Below are positions 34,515 through 46,000 of a DNA stretch of 64,000 bases, one piece after another (the first letter of the stretch is position 1; each line of letters begins with the position of its first letter). The translations under genes were made by a program, and so were the position numbers. The DNA is from Syngnathus acus (Eukaryota > Chordata > Actinopteri > Syngnathiformes > Syngnathidae). Under the pieces are notes generated by a model. It worked only from the letters and a program-made list of their open reading frames with translations. It ran no database searches and was not told the origin of the DNA. The DNA is taken from the NCBI RefSeq assembly GCF_901709675.1, contig NC_051105.1:1550001-1614000 (forward strand), written 5' to 3'.

Positions 34515-37500
34515 GGGAAACAAACCAGTACAGCAAACCAGGCCAGACAAAAAGAGCGAGCCTTGTGAAATTCGGACACCGCCGCCGCCGCTGAGAGAAG
34601 AAGCTCGCTCTTGATGAGATTCATGATTTGGCAATGGCGGACTTTGTCCAATTAGAGCGGGTCATTTGACGTAGGGTCATAAAGCAAAAGGCAGACAGCG
34701 TATTTCATCAAACGCTGGCCATCTGCGCTGTGTTCCAATTAGCGGCGGTGGCGCGTCGTCAATTGAAGACAAACGCTTCCCTTTTTTCCATCAGGACCAA
34801 AAGCAGAAAGTCTAATTACCGCAGTATGCACGTTCTATCCTTTCAACGTGGACATCAATTATCAAGCGGCAGTTCAATGTGACAAATGGAAAAAAACGGT
34901 TTAACCGCACTCGATGCGTCATCCGACTCTTTGAGGAACCGGAGCCAAATATTCCATTTAGCAGCATCAGTGACTGCGCTCATTATATGATCTCGTTTTG
35001 CCATCAGTCGTCCGCGTTTGGTAATGGAGCTAAAACTGAATCGAGTAGATACGGAGGCCGTGTTGGTAACGACGGCAACATTTCTTCTGGCATCATTTCG
35101 CACTTTGGCTGTCACATTAAACACCTTTTTGGAGATTGCTTGCTTCGGAAGATGCGCGTTTAGGAGATTGCCGCTCATTTCCTTAATGCAGTCTTGAAAG
35201 TTGTGTTAAAATCACCAGACATTTTATTGGAAGTCTTGCCGCTTACTTTTCAGGATGCAATAATCACGATTGATTTTTTTTTTCTCGTTTGTCACTTTTG
35301 CATAATTAGAGGACTATGTGTCAACAGAAGCTCACTTGGGCTATGAAAATAAATCAATAAATAAATAAATAGAATCAGACATCTTTAGGTTCGATCGGTC
35401 CGCTTTCAAATGTGGATAACGAAACATAAAATTGCTTTCAAAAATAAAACGCCATTTTTTACACAAGCTGACAAACGTGAAAGACACGGAAGATGGAAAT
35501 GTACCATCGTTAGTAAGCTAGCAGAAGCTTAGGAAGATCATTTCCATATTTGGGATTGTAAGCTAATTTTGCAGGACGTTTCTGGAGAGCAGCATTTATT
35601 TTTTCTCTGAATCCTGACAGACAGACAATGGATTTCGGTCCCTAATCCACCGGCATTACCTCGTAAGCATTCAAAGCTGTTGTGACATTGTTAAAAGTTT
35701 TCGATGTCACTTACTTTTCCTTTTTTGCTGTCTTGTCAGCAGTCGACGCCTGGTGCACTTTGCAAATGGACAGCAAAGTCTTCTCAGAGTCGCTCCACCT
35801 TGTAAACTGATCAATTACGTTCAAATCCCCTTAATGGAAAGAGAAAAGAAGAAACAAAAAACCTCTTGTTATGCACCCAAATTGGGGAATATAAGAATGA
35901 TGACCTGACACAAACAACATTGGAGCAAAGTAAAAGACATATTTGGGTCAGAAAGATTGCCAAAGCACTGATTGATTGATTCTAACATATCTTAATTAAA
36001 GTCATCCACGCCAGTAAAAAAAAATGGATCGACTGAGTGACTCCCTTGAAAATCTGTCATGACGCCGATTAAAATGGAAGATGCCTATTTCGTTTCGAAC
36101 AGACTTCCTCGTCTGGAACCGATTAGGCGTTCATTCATGCCAGCTGAACACTTTGTCCTCCATTATAGAAAAGTCATCATTGTCGTGTATCATGTGTTAC
36201 CTTCCCCGCGGGAAGCGCTATGGCCTCATCATCTCAGAGTTTCCATTGTTGAAGTGTCCTTAAGCAAGACATCCAACGACTAATTACGTCTGGCAACTTG
36301 CGATGTAGCGGCGGCCATTAGCGTCTTAATGTGGCTGACAAAAACGCATTGAAAAGTCACACGAGAAGAGTGCCACGTAAATGCCATTTGCGATTAGCGT
36401 TTAGGAACTTAAGGGGGGATTCGTCCGGCCCTTTTACATTAGCATTTAATTGTCCGAGTGGCTAACTTCCAAGGAAGCATTTTGTCCACTTGATCAAAAT
36501 GGTGGACACGAGCAGTTTACGGTTCCAAATATCAGCACGAGTGGAAATAAATACCCATTGGAATGTTTTTGCCAAATTTGAAAACTGTGAAATCACATCC
36601 ACGGATGACGAGCTACACTTTGCTGCATTTGCACAGAGATGAAACAATAATACAAACACGCACAACCTGTGTCAATACAAAATGAATACATCAGACAATA
36701 TTTATGTATCACAAAAACCCGCCCAGACATGGTTTCTATTTTGGCTCGTCTAAAAGCCCTCTTGTCGAACACATTTATAGTATTTGTTCACAGATTGTCA
36801 CAAATCGGGTCACGTTTGTGTGCGCTTCTCTTGAGACTCTTTTTGCACTCTCAGCTCAGAAAAGATTGACAAATCTTTGGAAGTTTAAAAGTCGCTTGTC
36901 TTGACACAAGAATAAGAATCTGAGTTCTCCTCAGACTCGGCTAAATAAGGAGTCGGTAAGGCAGCCTGGTCTTTATGTTTGCTTAGTCATTGCGTGGCTG
37001 GATGGCTTCCAGCAGAACCCGCTAATGTCTTGAACCATCGCGAAATAAAATTATTTATGCTCTGCAACTATGGGCTTTCTACAAGATGACAAAAACTCAA
37101 AAGAAACATTAGAGCAGTCTGACGGCCAAAGATTGAGAACACAGTAACAGACAAGCGCAAAAATGGCTACAAAGTACTCCCGAAAGATGTTTCGCCGTTT
37201 CTCGTCTCTCCCGACGGAACTCGAGCTCGGGCCTATATTTACACGATCTTACAAGGTGGATGAAAATGGCTACCGTGATCAACGATGTGTCCAAAAGAAA
37301 TGTTTTTTTTTTTTTCTACCGAGAAGTTAAGTCGCAGGACTTTGGTGCTAACGGCATTCGTAGATTGCGTTCTAGGGAAAAGCGCCCGGGTGGACAACAT
37401 ATACGTCTTTGAAATTGTCTTTTGAGTGCTGCCATCCAAATACACAACGGCCTTTTGAATTTGGATAGCAGCATTGAGTCAGATGCAGTAAAAAAACAAC

Positions 37501-38394
37501 CCAAGAGAGTTGGAGGCACCATCACCTTGCCGCGTGGAGTTGATCATATTCATTTATAAAATCAAATGATAGAAACAAAACGAATTTTTTGTCTGGCCAA
37601 GTGCACTCTTTTTTATTTGATTGGAGGACGGTTAGAGATGAAATGATGTAACAAGCAAGCTCTTGCCTCACAGATTTGCCGTACTGAAAATAGTATCCAG
37701 GCATCCACAGAGACGTCGGAGAGAAAATACATGGGCGACTTTGTAAATTTGGGTCAGATCGGCCACCTTGGGGAGCAGCTTCAGGCAGATGTTCACAGCA
37801 AGACTTGCATCTGAACACCAGAGTAGCGGAGAAAAGCACATGAAATCTATCTTACTTCCTTTTTCATGTTTATCACTAAACTCACTCATGACTTTGTGTC
37901 CAAGTGGTCTCGCCCGACCTCTTCAGCTTCCATACACGCATTGCGAGAATAGTGACTGAAAAGATGCGCAATCAACTAAAAGTCGAAAGCCTGCATGGGT
38001 TTCGAATCCCAGCTGTACGACAATTTGTGTCCCATTGCCTGCGGGTGTTATTCAGAATTGATGACCCATATCAAAGTACAATATAGTTACCAAAGTGCAT
38101 GCGGGTGGGAGCTGGCATGAGCCAGCGCGAGCTTGCAACTCATTTGGCATGCAGCCCTAATCACCGCACGTCTGCAAGACGCATGAGCAATCGCTAGCAA
38201 GTAGCGAACAGCACAAGGACAAAGTGCGAGCGAAGTCGATGAAGTGGCGATAACTTTGAACGAGCAGCGAGACGTTTTCTCGAGACAACCGAAATTGCAT
38301 GCATACAAACGTGTCACAACAATTTAGCGGAAAATTACAAGAGTGAATATGTGACTTTTTCAGCGACCTTACTTGCCATATTACAATGCTGACA

Positions 38395-38706
38395 GCTCAG
38401 TGGCCTAGTGGTAGAGTGTCCGCCCTGAGACTGGAAGGTTGTGGGTTCAAACCCCGGCCGGGTCATACCAAAGACTATAAAAATGGGACCCATTGCCTCC
38501 CTGCTTGGCACTCAGCATTAAGGGTTGGAATTGGGGGGTTAGATCACCAACTGATTCCCGAGCGCGGCACCGCTGCTGCTCACTGCTCCCCTCTCCCCCA
38601 GGGGATGGATTAAAATCACACGGGGATGGGTTAAATGCAGAGGACAAATTTCACCACACCCAGGTGTGTGTGTGACGATCATTGGGACTTTAATCTAATC
38701 TTTAAT
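38395..38706 (+). mobile_element. tRNA-derived SINE (AFC-like), full length
   Basis: A tRNA-like head carries an A box (TGGCCTAGTGGTAGAGTG) and a B box (GGTTCAAACCC), then an unrelated body, and a tail of TTTAATCT units near 38690-38706. CTGACA precedes the head (38389-38394) and follows the tail (38707-38712), giving a short target-site duplication. The layout and wording match a SINE family widespread in percomorph fish; the AFC-like name is from memory. It carries an internal pol III promoter but has no protein-coding capacity. Confidence 0.9.
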
Positions 38707-38728
38707 CTGACATCATTTTATTTGTACT

Positions 38729-38800
38729 TATAGGTGTCAAAGTCAAGGCCCGGGGGCCAGATACGGCCCGCCGCATTATTTTTACAGCCGCAAAATCTAA
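38729..38800 (+). mobile_element. hAT-type non-autonomous element, one end only
   Basis: TATAGGTGTCAAAGTCAAGG followed by the GC-rich palindromic core around GGCCCGGGGGCC is the same terminal block as in the complete copies at 42802 and 55848. The other end is not found, so the copy is truncated. It starts 22 bp after the SINE. Confidence 0.7.
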
Positions 38801-39457
38801 GGCCGGCTCCATCGTTGCACAGTGACGGCCCATTGCATTTTCCTGTCAGTCTAATGACAGCCTTCTCGCTACGACTTAGCAAACTAGCGGCATATCCCTG
38901 CTTTTATCGAGACCGTTATGCTTAACGGAATGGCTTTCCGAGACAGGGCTTTCTGTAATTGGTGAGAAACAGGTTCGGGCCTTCTTGACAATAGAGGGCC
39001 GAGAGAGCGCACAATTTGTCAGTTGCGCGCAATGGCGTGGAACTGGATAAATTGGGCTAACTGGTGTGTGAGCTATAGTATCTAAGGAGCACAGTGATCA
39101 CCCTCCATTTGCTTTAATGGCTTCGCTCGTCCCCATTGGCCTGTTAGGAACATATTGTGTGAGATGTTCTTTTGGAGTCAAACATTCCATTTGTAAGGCT
39201 CATTGACACAGCCATGCGACGACGACATTAAAGCTCTGTTGAAATAGAAGCGGCCGTGGCAGGCTTTTCAAATATGGACTCAACAGCTATAAAACACTGA
39301 CTTCCAATTATGCCAGTATTTAATAACGACATGTGACTACTCCCATTTATCCACATCATTTTACTCTCAGGCCAGTGAATGGATCACAAGTGGACTGTTC
39401 AGCTTTATTTATTGATTTATCGATTTATTTATTGATACTTTATAATTTAATTTTAAA
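38801..39457. other. Gene-free sequence between hAT fragment and AT-rich tandem repeat
   Basis: No coding exon or RNA gene is supported. The right part becomes AT-rich as it approaches the 79-bp tandem repeat. Confidence 0.35.
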
Positions 39458-39633
39458 TTTAAATTCTTTTAAATGTATTTATGTATGTATTTCAATATTT
39501 ATTTATACTTTATCTGTCATTTAATTTAGTTTAACATTTAAATTCATTTAAATGTATTTATGTATGTATTTCAATATTTATTTATACTCTATCTGTCATT
39601 TAATTTAGTTTAACATTTAAATTCATTTAAATT
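39458..39633. repeat. 79-bp tandem repeat, about 2.2 copies, AT-rich
   Basis: TTTAAATTC recurs at 39458, 39537 and 39616, exactly 79 bp apart. The two full units differ at very few positions, so the duplication is recent or homogenised. Confidence 0.9.
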
Positions 39634-42600
39634 TCTGGATGTATTTATTTATGTATTTAAATAAGGACAATGCACATTAATGAACATCAGTATAAAACCA
39701 AATGTAAATATGACAGATTATAGCTACAAAGCTTTCATCCGTAGTCCCCGGGCAGGCAAAAACCAAAATATAACAAATATTGTATAAAATATTGTAGGGC
39801 ACTCACGTAGTATCTGCAGAGGAAGCCTGCTCCAGATGTCAGTGGAGCGTTGTGTCCTGCTTGTGATGTCACTTCCCTCCGACGCCATCGCCGTCCGTCC
39901 CTGCACGTGATGGAGCCCAGCTAAATGTTTGCAAAGCCTGGCCCACATCAACACGTACGCTCGGTCTCTTGGGTGAAAAACAACTCAGCTTGTGCGTATT
40001 GGGCCTCATGACTCTCTCGTGGGGAATTGTCCTCGCAGCGGGGGCCTCTGGGAGGACATTAACGCCCACCCATGCGTTGACTCTGGCTAGATCGGCTTCA
40101 ACGCTTGCTTCTTGTTGCATTTTCGTCCACAGGTGTGATTCTTCCTTTATTGCGGCGATTTCAAAGCCACGGCTAGTTTCTTCTCAAAGCACATTTGAAG
40201 TTGTGCAGCTCACTAAACAGCAGGTGCAATTATGATTTTTTTCTTCTCAAAAAGTGGCCAATCACAACGGTTTTGTTTTGTGTATTCTACTTGGAGGTCT
40301 CAATGTGCATGACCGAGTGTGTAACTACCAAGTTCAAATTTTTTCCGCCTATTTCTGAAAATGTGTTCGTGAGCAAGCACAGCAGTTACCATAATGACTA
40401 AGCGCACGGTCAGTTCTTCTGATGTGTTAGCCGCCGCCATGTTTTTCAGCACAGCTGTTCTCTCGTCCAAATATTAATGCTCCCTTTTATTGCCTAGAGA
40501 TTGTGCGATAGCACGTTTATGACTGGAGGAAATACATGACCCAATATGTTGGTTTTAATAAAGCGCCGCACTAATTTGCAATATATTCATTTTGACTAAT
40601 GGGATTTGTTCCCCTAATTTACATTTGCTGACACTAGAATCTACATTCAGTGTGATGAAGGACTAAAACAGAGGCTGGAGGTTTAATTAACTGGTTGAAT
40701 CTGTAAAATGAGCAAATATTGTGATCTTTTGAGGATGTATGGAGATACTGTGCTAAAACATCAAACATTTCAAATGTATCTGGAAACAAGTCTCTTGATT
40801 ACAAGCTGTATGTCTCTTTCTCCACATCGAAACATAAAACCTGTGATTATTTTTAATTTTTCATGTTATTTTACGTTATTTTATTTGATATATATTTGTA
40901 TTTATTTATTTAGGTTTTTATTTTATTTTCAATCTTCAATCAATATTGCAGAATGCTTTTTGGTGGAAAGTGTGGGGGTGATGTTGGGAAGTTGGGGTAT
41001 GCAGCCGGAATACGTGAAGGCAACAGACGACTCTGTTAGCCCGTCTGTCGCTTTGGCTCCCATACATCAAACTGGGAAGAAGGCCGCTTTGCTCGCGAGA
41101 TGATGTGCTCGGAAGAAGATCGACAAATAGAGCTGACAAATGTGTTACGCTTGCATATCGAGGGGCGGCTAGGTCCTGTCAAAATTTCGCCTCCTTAAAT
41201 CGGCTTTCAATTGCGCCTGTCCTTCCTCATAATTGCCCGCATCATCGATTGTCTCCTCGGCGAGCGTCCGTCCGTCCTTCAAATTGAGATCGAGGTGAGG
41301 CTTCCGTTCAAACTGAATGGGATCGTCACACACAGTTTACATGGGATTTATTCATATAATGATGAATAAATAATATATTCATTAAATGAAGACCCCCCCC
41401 CCCCCCCGGAGGGGATGTCATTGAAAGTTTTTCGGCAACTCAGTTGAGTTTTAATTGACATTATCTGTAAAGTAATTGACACCTTCTGTCACCCATGCAG
41501 TGTTGTCACAAATAATTTTGTTCAAGGCCCCCGCGGTTTGACCTCCACCGGATTCAAAATATTTAAAATTCAAGAGAAAAAGCCAAAAGCATTATGCAGG
41601 CCTAGCGCTACGCTCGGAAACATTGCCATTCCGCATGCAAGTCATTTCTCATTGAAAAACACTGCTCTGGCTCCTGTATTGAGGTGCAGGCTTAATGATG
41701 TATTATTCCCTCCCCACACTTGTGACAGAGAAAACCTTGAATAGCTGCATGTGCAATACTGTTCTCCTCCTACTGTTAATCATACCTGCGCTAGGTCTGG
41801 AAGCAAAAAGAAGAAAAAAAAGTGAGTTGCAATTAAGGTTTAGTTTGATTCAAATCACAGAATAAATCCAAAAATGATGACAAAGATGTCAACTGTAATC
41901 ATATAATAATTTACCTTTTAAATACCTGAGCCCAAAATAATTTTTTCTCGAAAGTAGTGAAGGTAATCTCATTTGACTCTTTTGAAGGATTCATTTGACT
42001 CAAGAGACGTGGACTGTGCTCGTATGTTTGTTTGCACGAACATGTTTCCCCTTTTTTTACCACAGCAATAACATCTGGTCCAAAATGGCGGCATTCCGGT
42101 AAAGTCAAATCAAGTTGCAGAGAAGCTCTTTAGTGTGTGCGCGCACTTGACTCGTATCGATTGTGACGGGGCGGACTTCAAAGAATTGCCGGAGTGATTT
42201 TCAGATAGATCTTTTCTCCGAGCGCATAAGACAACAGGTACGGTATCAAAGCCTTGCAAAACGTCTCCCTCCCGCTGCAGGCAACATGGAAGCTCTTGTC
42301 CGCTGTAAGATGAAGCGAAAGCGGCGGGATTGCCAGCGAGTCAACGGGAGCTCACCAAGGCTAACGTCTTGCTTCCGGGAACAAAAGCCTGTTCTTCTTG
42401 CACAAGAGCAAGGGCATAACTTATCATACGGACCCTGAAAGGTTCCCATATTTCCCCCCCCCCATAACCGTGCTTAAATTTCTCTTCCAAGAGCTCGAAG
42501 CGATGCTTAATTAATTTGGGTTTGACATTTTTATGGAGCGAGTATATTGGAGAATTACGGTCGGCTAATAGGCTAGTAAATTTCAAATTCTCTCGCTTAA

Positions 42601-42801
42601 CGGCACAATTAATCACTTGAAAATAAATTACGTTATTTGGCAGCAGAAGCTCCAAATATGTACCAAAGAAATGATCATCATTTGTCCATAAAGAACAGAA
42701 GTTTACTCGATACCGTTACTCGGGACCTACACTGTCGTCCACAATATTATACAAATGATCTTGTTGTCCACTATTTTTATTTTTCTGCCGTCCCCCAAAG
42801 T
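39634..42801. other. Gene-free sequence
   Basis: No exon recognised. It contains AT-rich patches (40850-40935), a C15 run (41393-41407) and otherwise unique sequence. Confidence 0.4.
41393..41407 (-). repeat. Poly-C run (15)
   Basis: Fifteen consecutive C on the + strand, followed by GGAGGGG. Confidence 0.9.
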
Positions 42802-43062
42802 CAGGGGTATAAAAGTCATTTTTGTCGTGGGCCACATCGTAGTTATGGTTTCCCTCGGAGGGCCATTATGATTGTCAACGTCTTCTATATACAGTATAGG
42901 CTACAAAAACAAACTGATGAATAACTAGTTTTGAAATCAGAGACGAGTAAAAACTGTTCAAATATTTGAAAAAGACCAATGGTAATGATTTGTCTTTGTG
43001 GGCCACATAAAATGATGTGGCGGGCCGTATCTGGCCCCCGGGCCGTGACTTTGACACCTATG
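42802..43062 (-). mobile_element. hAT-type non-autonomous element, complete (261 bp)
   Basis: The left end CAGGGGTATAAAAGTC and right end (reverse strand) CATAGGTGTCAAAGTC are imperfect terminal inverted repeats, with the GC-rich core near the right end. It is flanked by CCCAAAGT (42794-42801) and CCCAAAGA (43063-43070), an 8-bp target-site duplication with one mismatch. An 8-bp duplication with CAGGG-type ends is the hallmark of the hAT superfamily. No transposase is encoded. Confidence 0.85.
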
Positions 43063-46000
43063 CCCAAAGAGAAAAACAATGGGCGCGATCGATAATGAGG
43101 TGAAAACCGCCTCACTGAATCAGCATGGTCCGGCGTTGCCGTGGCAAAATTGCTTTTGTCCGCTCGGAGAGCAATTGAATTTCTTTTGCGGCTGTTTCCG
43201 ACGAACGCCGCCGTGATGTTGACAAATGTATGTTGACCAATGCGGCCGTTGCAATTCGCAGCAGTTGTATGTAAAAGCTTTTAGGGTTGGATTATACAAG
43301 GAGACGCCTGAAAAGGCAATAAACCCCCCCAAAAAAAAAAGCCAAGGTGGAACCGCGGGGAGGCATTGACCTCCACTTGGTGTGAAAATGATCAGAGATT
43401 GAGAGCCCCCCCCACACCCCCTCCTTGGAGATCCACGATCACCCGACGTTAAATGGATATCAAATGAGTGAGAGTGCCGGAATGTTCCCTGGCCAATCCA
43501 ATGGCGCATGGGGACTCTTATTGATCAATCCCACCTCCTGATGAAAACCATCAAGCTCCCTCTTTATTTGATGGAGATTAGGTCTGATGAGGCCGAGGCC
43601 ACATCGGAGCGGGTTCACCGAGCGGCCGCTCCAAATCACCCAATGGCATATATCACGGCGAGATATTTTTTGCAATTAACCGATAATGAACGACAAGAAT
43701 TTTTTTATTAACACTTTCGGCTCTTCCATTTAGTTTTAATGAGCACTTTATATGCACATACCTAATAGCTGTCCCATAGGTAGCTGTAAGAAAAATATAA
43801 TTATTGAAGCTACTAAATTAGTGTAAACACTTTGCCACAGAAAGTAATACACAAAGTAATACCCGAGTTCCCTGTAGGCACTTCACATTGTCATCATTGT
43901 CTTTACACTTTCAAGACTAACAAAGCCTGTGACAATATACACGCCTAGCCTAGCAAAAGTGAGCACCCCCGCCTTCTAGCAGAAGAAAAGTTGAGGTAGT
44001 ATGGGAAACCATTTTTCACTAATGCTGAGAGCGACGGTTGCTTTCAACTAAAAACACAGTTTCAGAACAAAAAGTCGAGAAAATAGATTTTGTGACCTAT
44101 GACCCGAGATCGAAATCCCAACTGGAAAAGACTTTGTGTCATTTTTGCTTTTCAATAAGAAAGAAAAATGGAGGTCCCTTTGCAGACTCAGCTGTTTGAC
44201 ATTCGTCAGAGATGGCCCAAGCTCTCTGGGGAGATGATCTCATCTTAAATAGAAGAACAAGAAGGTCAGAATTTCACTCAAAGCTCTCCATTCAATAATA
44301 ATAAAAAAATATTTGCTGCAATATTGTCATTTCCTATCAATTGGGGCTTTTACTTCATGTCCTCGAGAGAGCCGCTATTGGCTGCACTTTTTCCATTTTT
44401 TCCGGCTCCCTTTGGATCATATCGTAAATGTCATCAAATGGGAGGAAAAAAAAAAAGAGACTACTTTCAGTGTCGCCTGAAGGGGGGCCGGCCAAAATTA
44501 CCAGACAAAATGATCATTCAAGCTACCTATTTGCTGCTAAATATCAAAATGCAATAGTTTACCTTGAAGAAAGTAACTTTAGCTATTAATGGCGTTTTGT
44601 TTGTTTGTCTATTTTTGGTGCTTTTATTGTGTGACGCACGATGACTTGCTTTGTGTATGAATTGTGCTCTATGAATAAATTTGCATTGCCTTGTGCTTTT
44701 ACACAGAAAAATGAAATTTGGAGTTCAGCTCATGAACAATGGGCACAAAAAAAGTCTTGGGTTTATATTCCTCCCTTTATATTTCTACTTTCTTTTGCAT
44801 GCTGATGTGCTAATATTGACCACATCATTTTGCATTTTAATTGAGAAATATATATATATTTTTTTAATCTGATGGTCACTCTGTTAGGTGCTCAATCAAG
44901 TTGTTACCTGAGCGCTTTTAATTATGTTCAGCACCCTAGAGTCCAATTTGAGAGATTAGAATATAAACGGCAGAAATGAGACCGCGCTCAAAAACAAAAA
45001 AGGAGGACTAAAACAAGATTCCTCCACACATCACCGCATTCAATTTGTAATAAATCACCCCGAAGTTGGACACACTTTAATTGGACTTTACAACTTGTCC
45101 GCGCAATAAAAATCCGCCATCTTCTCAAGGATATCCCCATGGTGATGGATAAAAGACTCAAGAGAATTTCATCTGCTAAGCTCCATCTTTGCCTGACCTT
45201 GAGAGTCAGTAATTTATTCTTGGCTCTTCAAGCAAGTCGTACACACAATGCCACGGACGTCGGTGGAGGTCACGCCAAAGCATAACGCCGCCTGTAATTG
45301 CCTTGTTACACCAGGCGGGTTCATTTGAGAAGCATCCAGGTTAGGAGGAGCCGGCCAAGATGGAACACAGCTCAACGCTCTTTGCGGATCTTCCCATAAA
45401 TAAATTGCATTGAGTTCAACGGCCTCATATTTTACAAGTGACAAAAAAATGGTGCCAGATTAAAGTTATGCAAATACGAAGAAGAAAACAACTAATCACG
45501 CCGAGGCTGCCTGAAGGGAATTTGCCGGTTTGCACGAGTCAGAAGGTTGATCAAATATAACAAGAATAGACGTGACGTAGTATCTCTCGGCAAAATAATG
45601 TTTTGTTTATTTTATTGCATACGCAATTGTGACATGGGAAAAAAAAACATCACGCTGCTGGGGGACTACGAGGAGACTTTATTAAGTGCCGTCTATCGCC
45701 CACAATGCCGCTGAAACACTTTGTAATGTCGAGCGTGTAAAAAAACATGGCTGCCATAGATTTTTCTAATGATCTATTTAATTGCTCTGAAAGCTTTTCA
45801 CTGACAACCTCGCAGTCGGGTGCACTTTAAATACTTTACATTGATTTTTCAAAACGGCACCGCATATTCGCTAAATTGCCGGAAAGTCGATCCATAAGTG
45901 AAGGATTTGGGTCTTTGTTTTGAGTCAATCTCCAAATGTGTGAAATTGCACATTTTTTTCCCCAAGAAAGGGGCAATTTGAGACCTGTTGCCGTTTTCAG

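Larger units (their letters stand above)
30297..38394. other. Gene-free sequence, transposon-poor
   Basis: About 8 kb with no gene, SINE or clear transposon apart from the 56-bp palindromic element at 34459. It has many TAATTA/ATTAAT cores and non-repetitive character, as in conserved non-coding deserts; conservation cannot be tested here. A short decayed repeat tail (GGATGGATAGAAAATGAACA) lies near 32630 and a G15 run at 33973. Confidence 0.4.

Noticed and set aside
38395-38470. tRNA gene candidate
   Set aside because: A and B boxes are present but the body, tail and target duplication show it is a SINE head.
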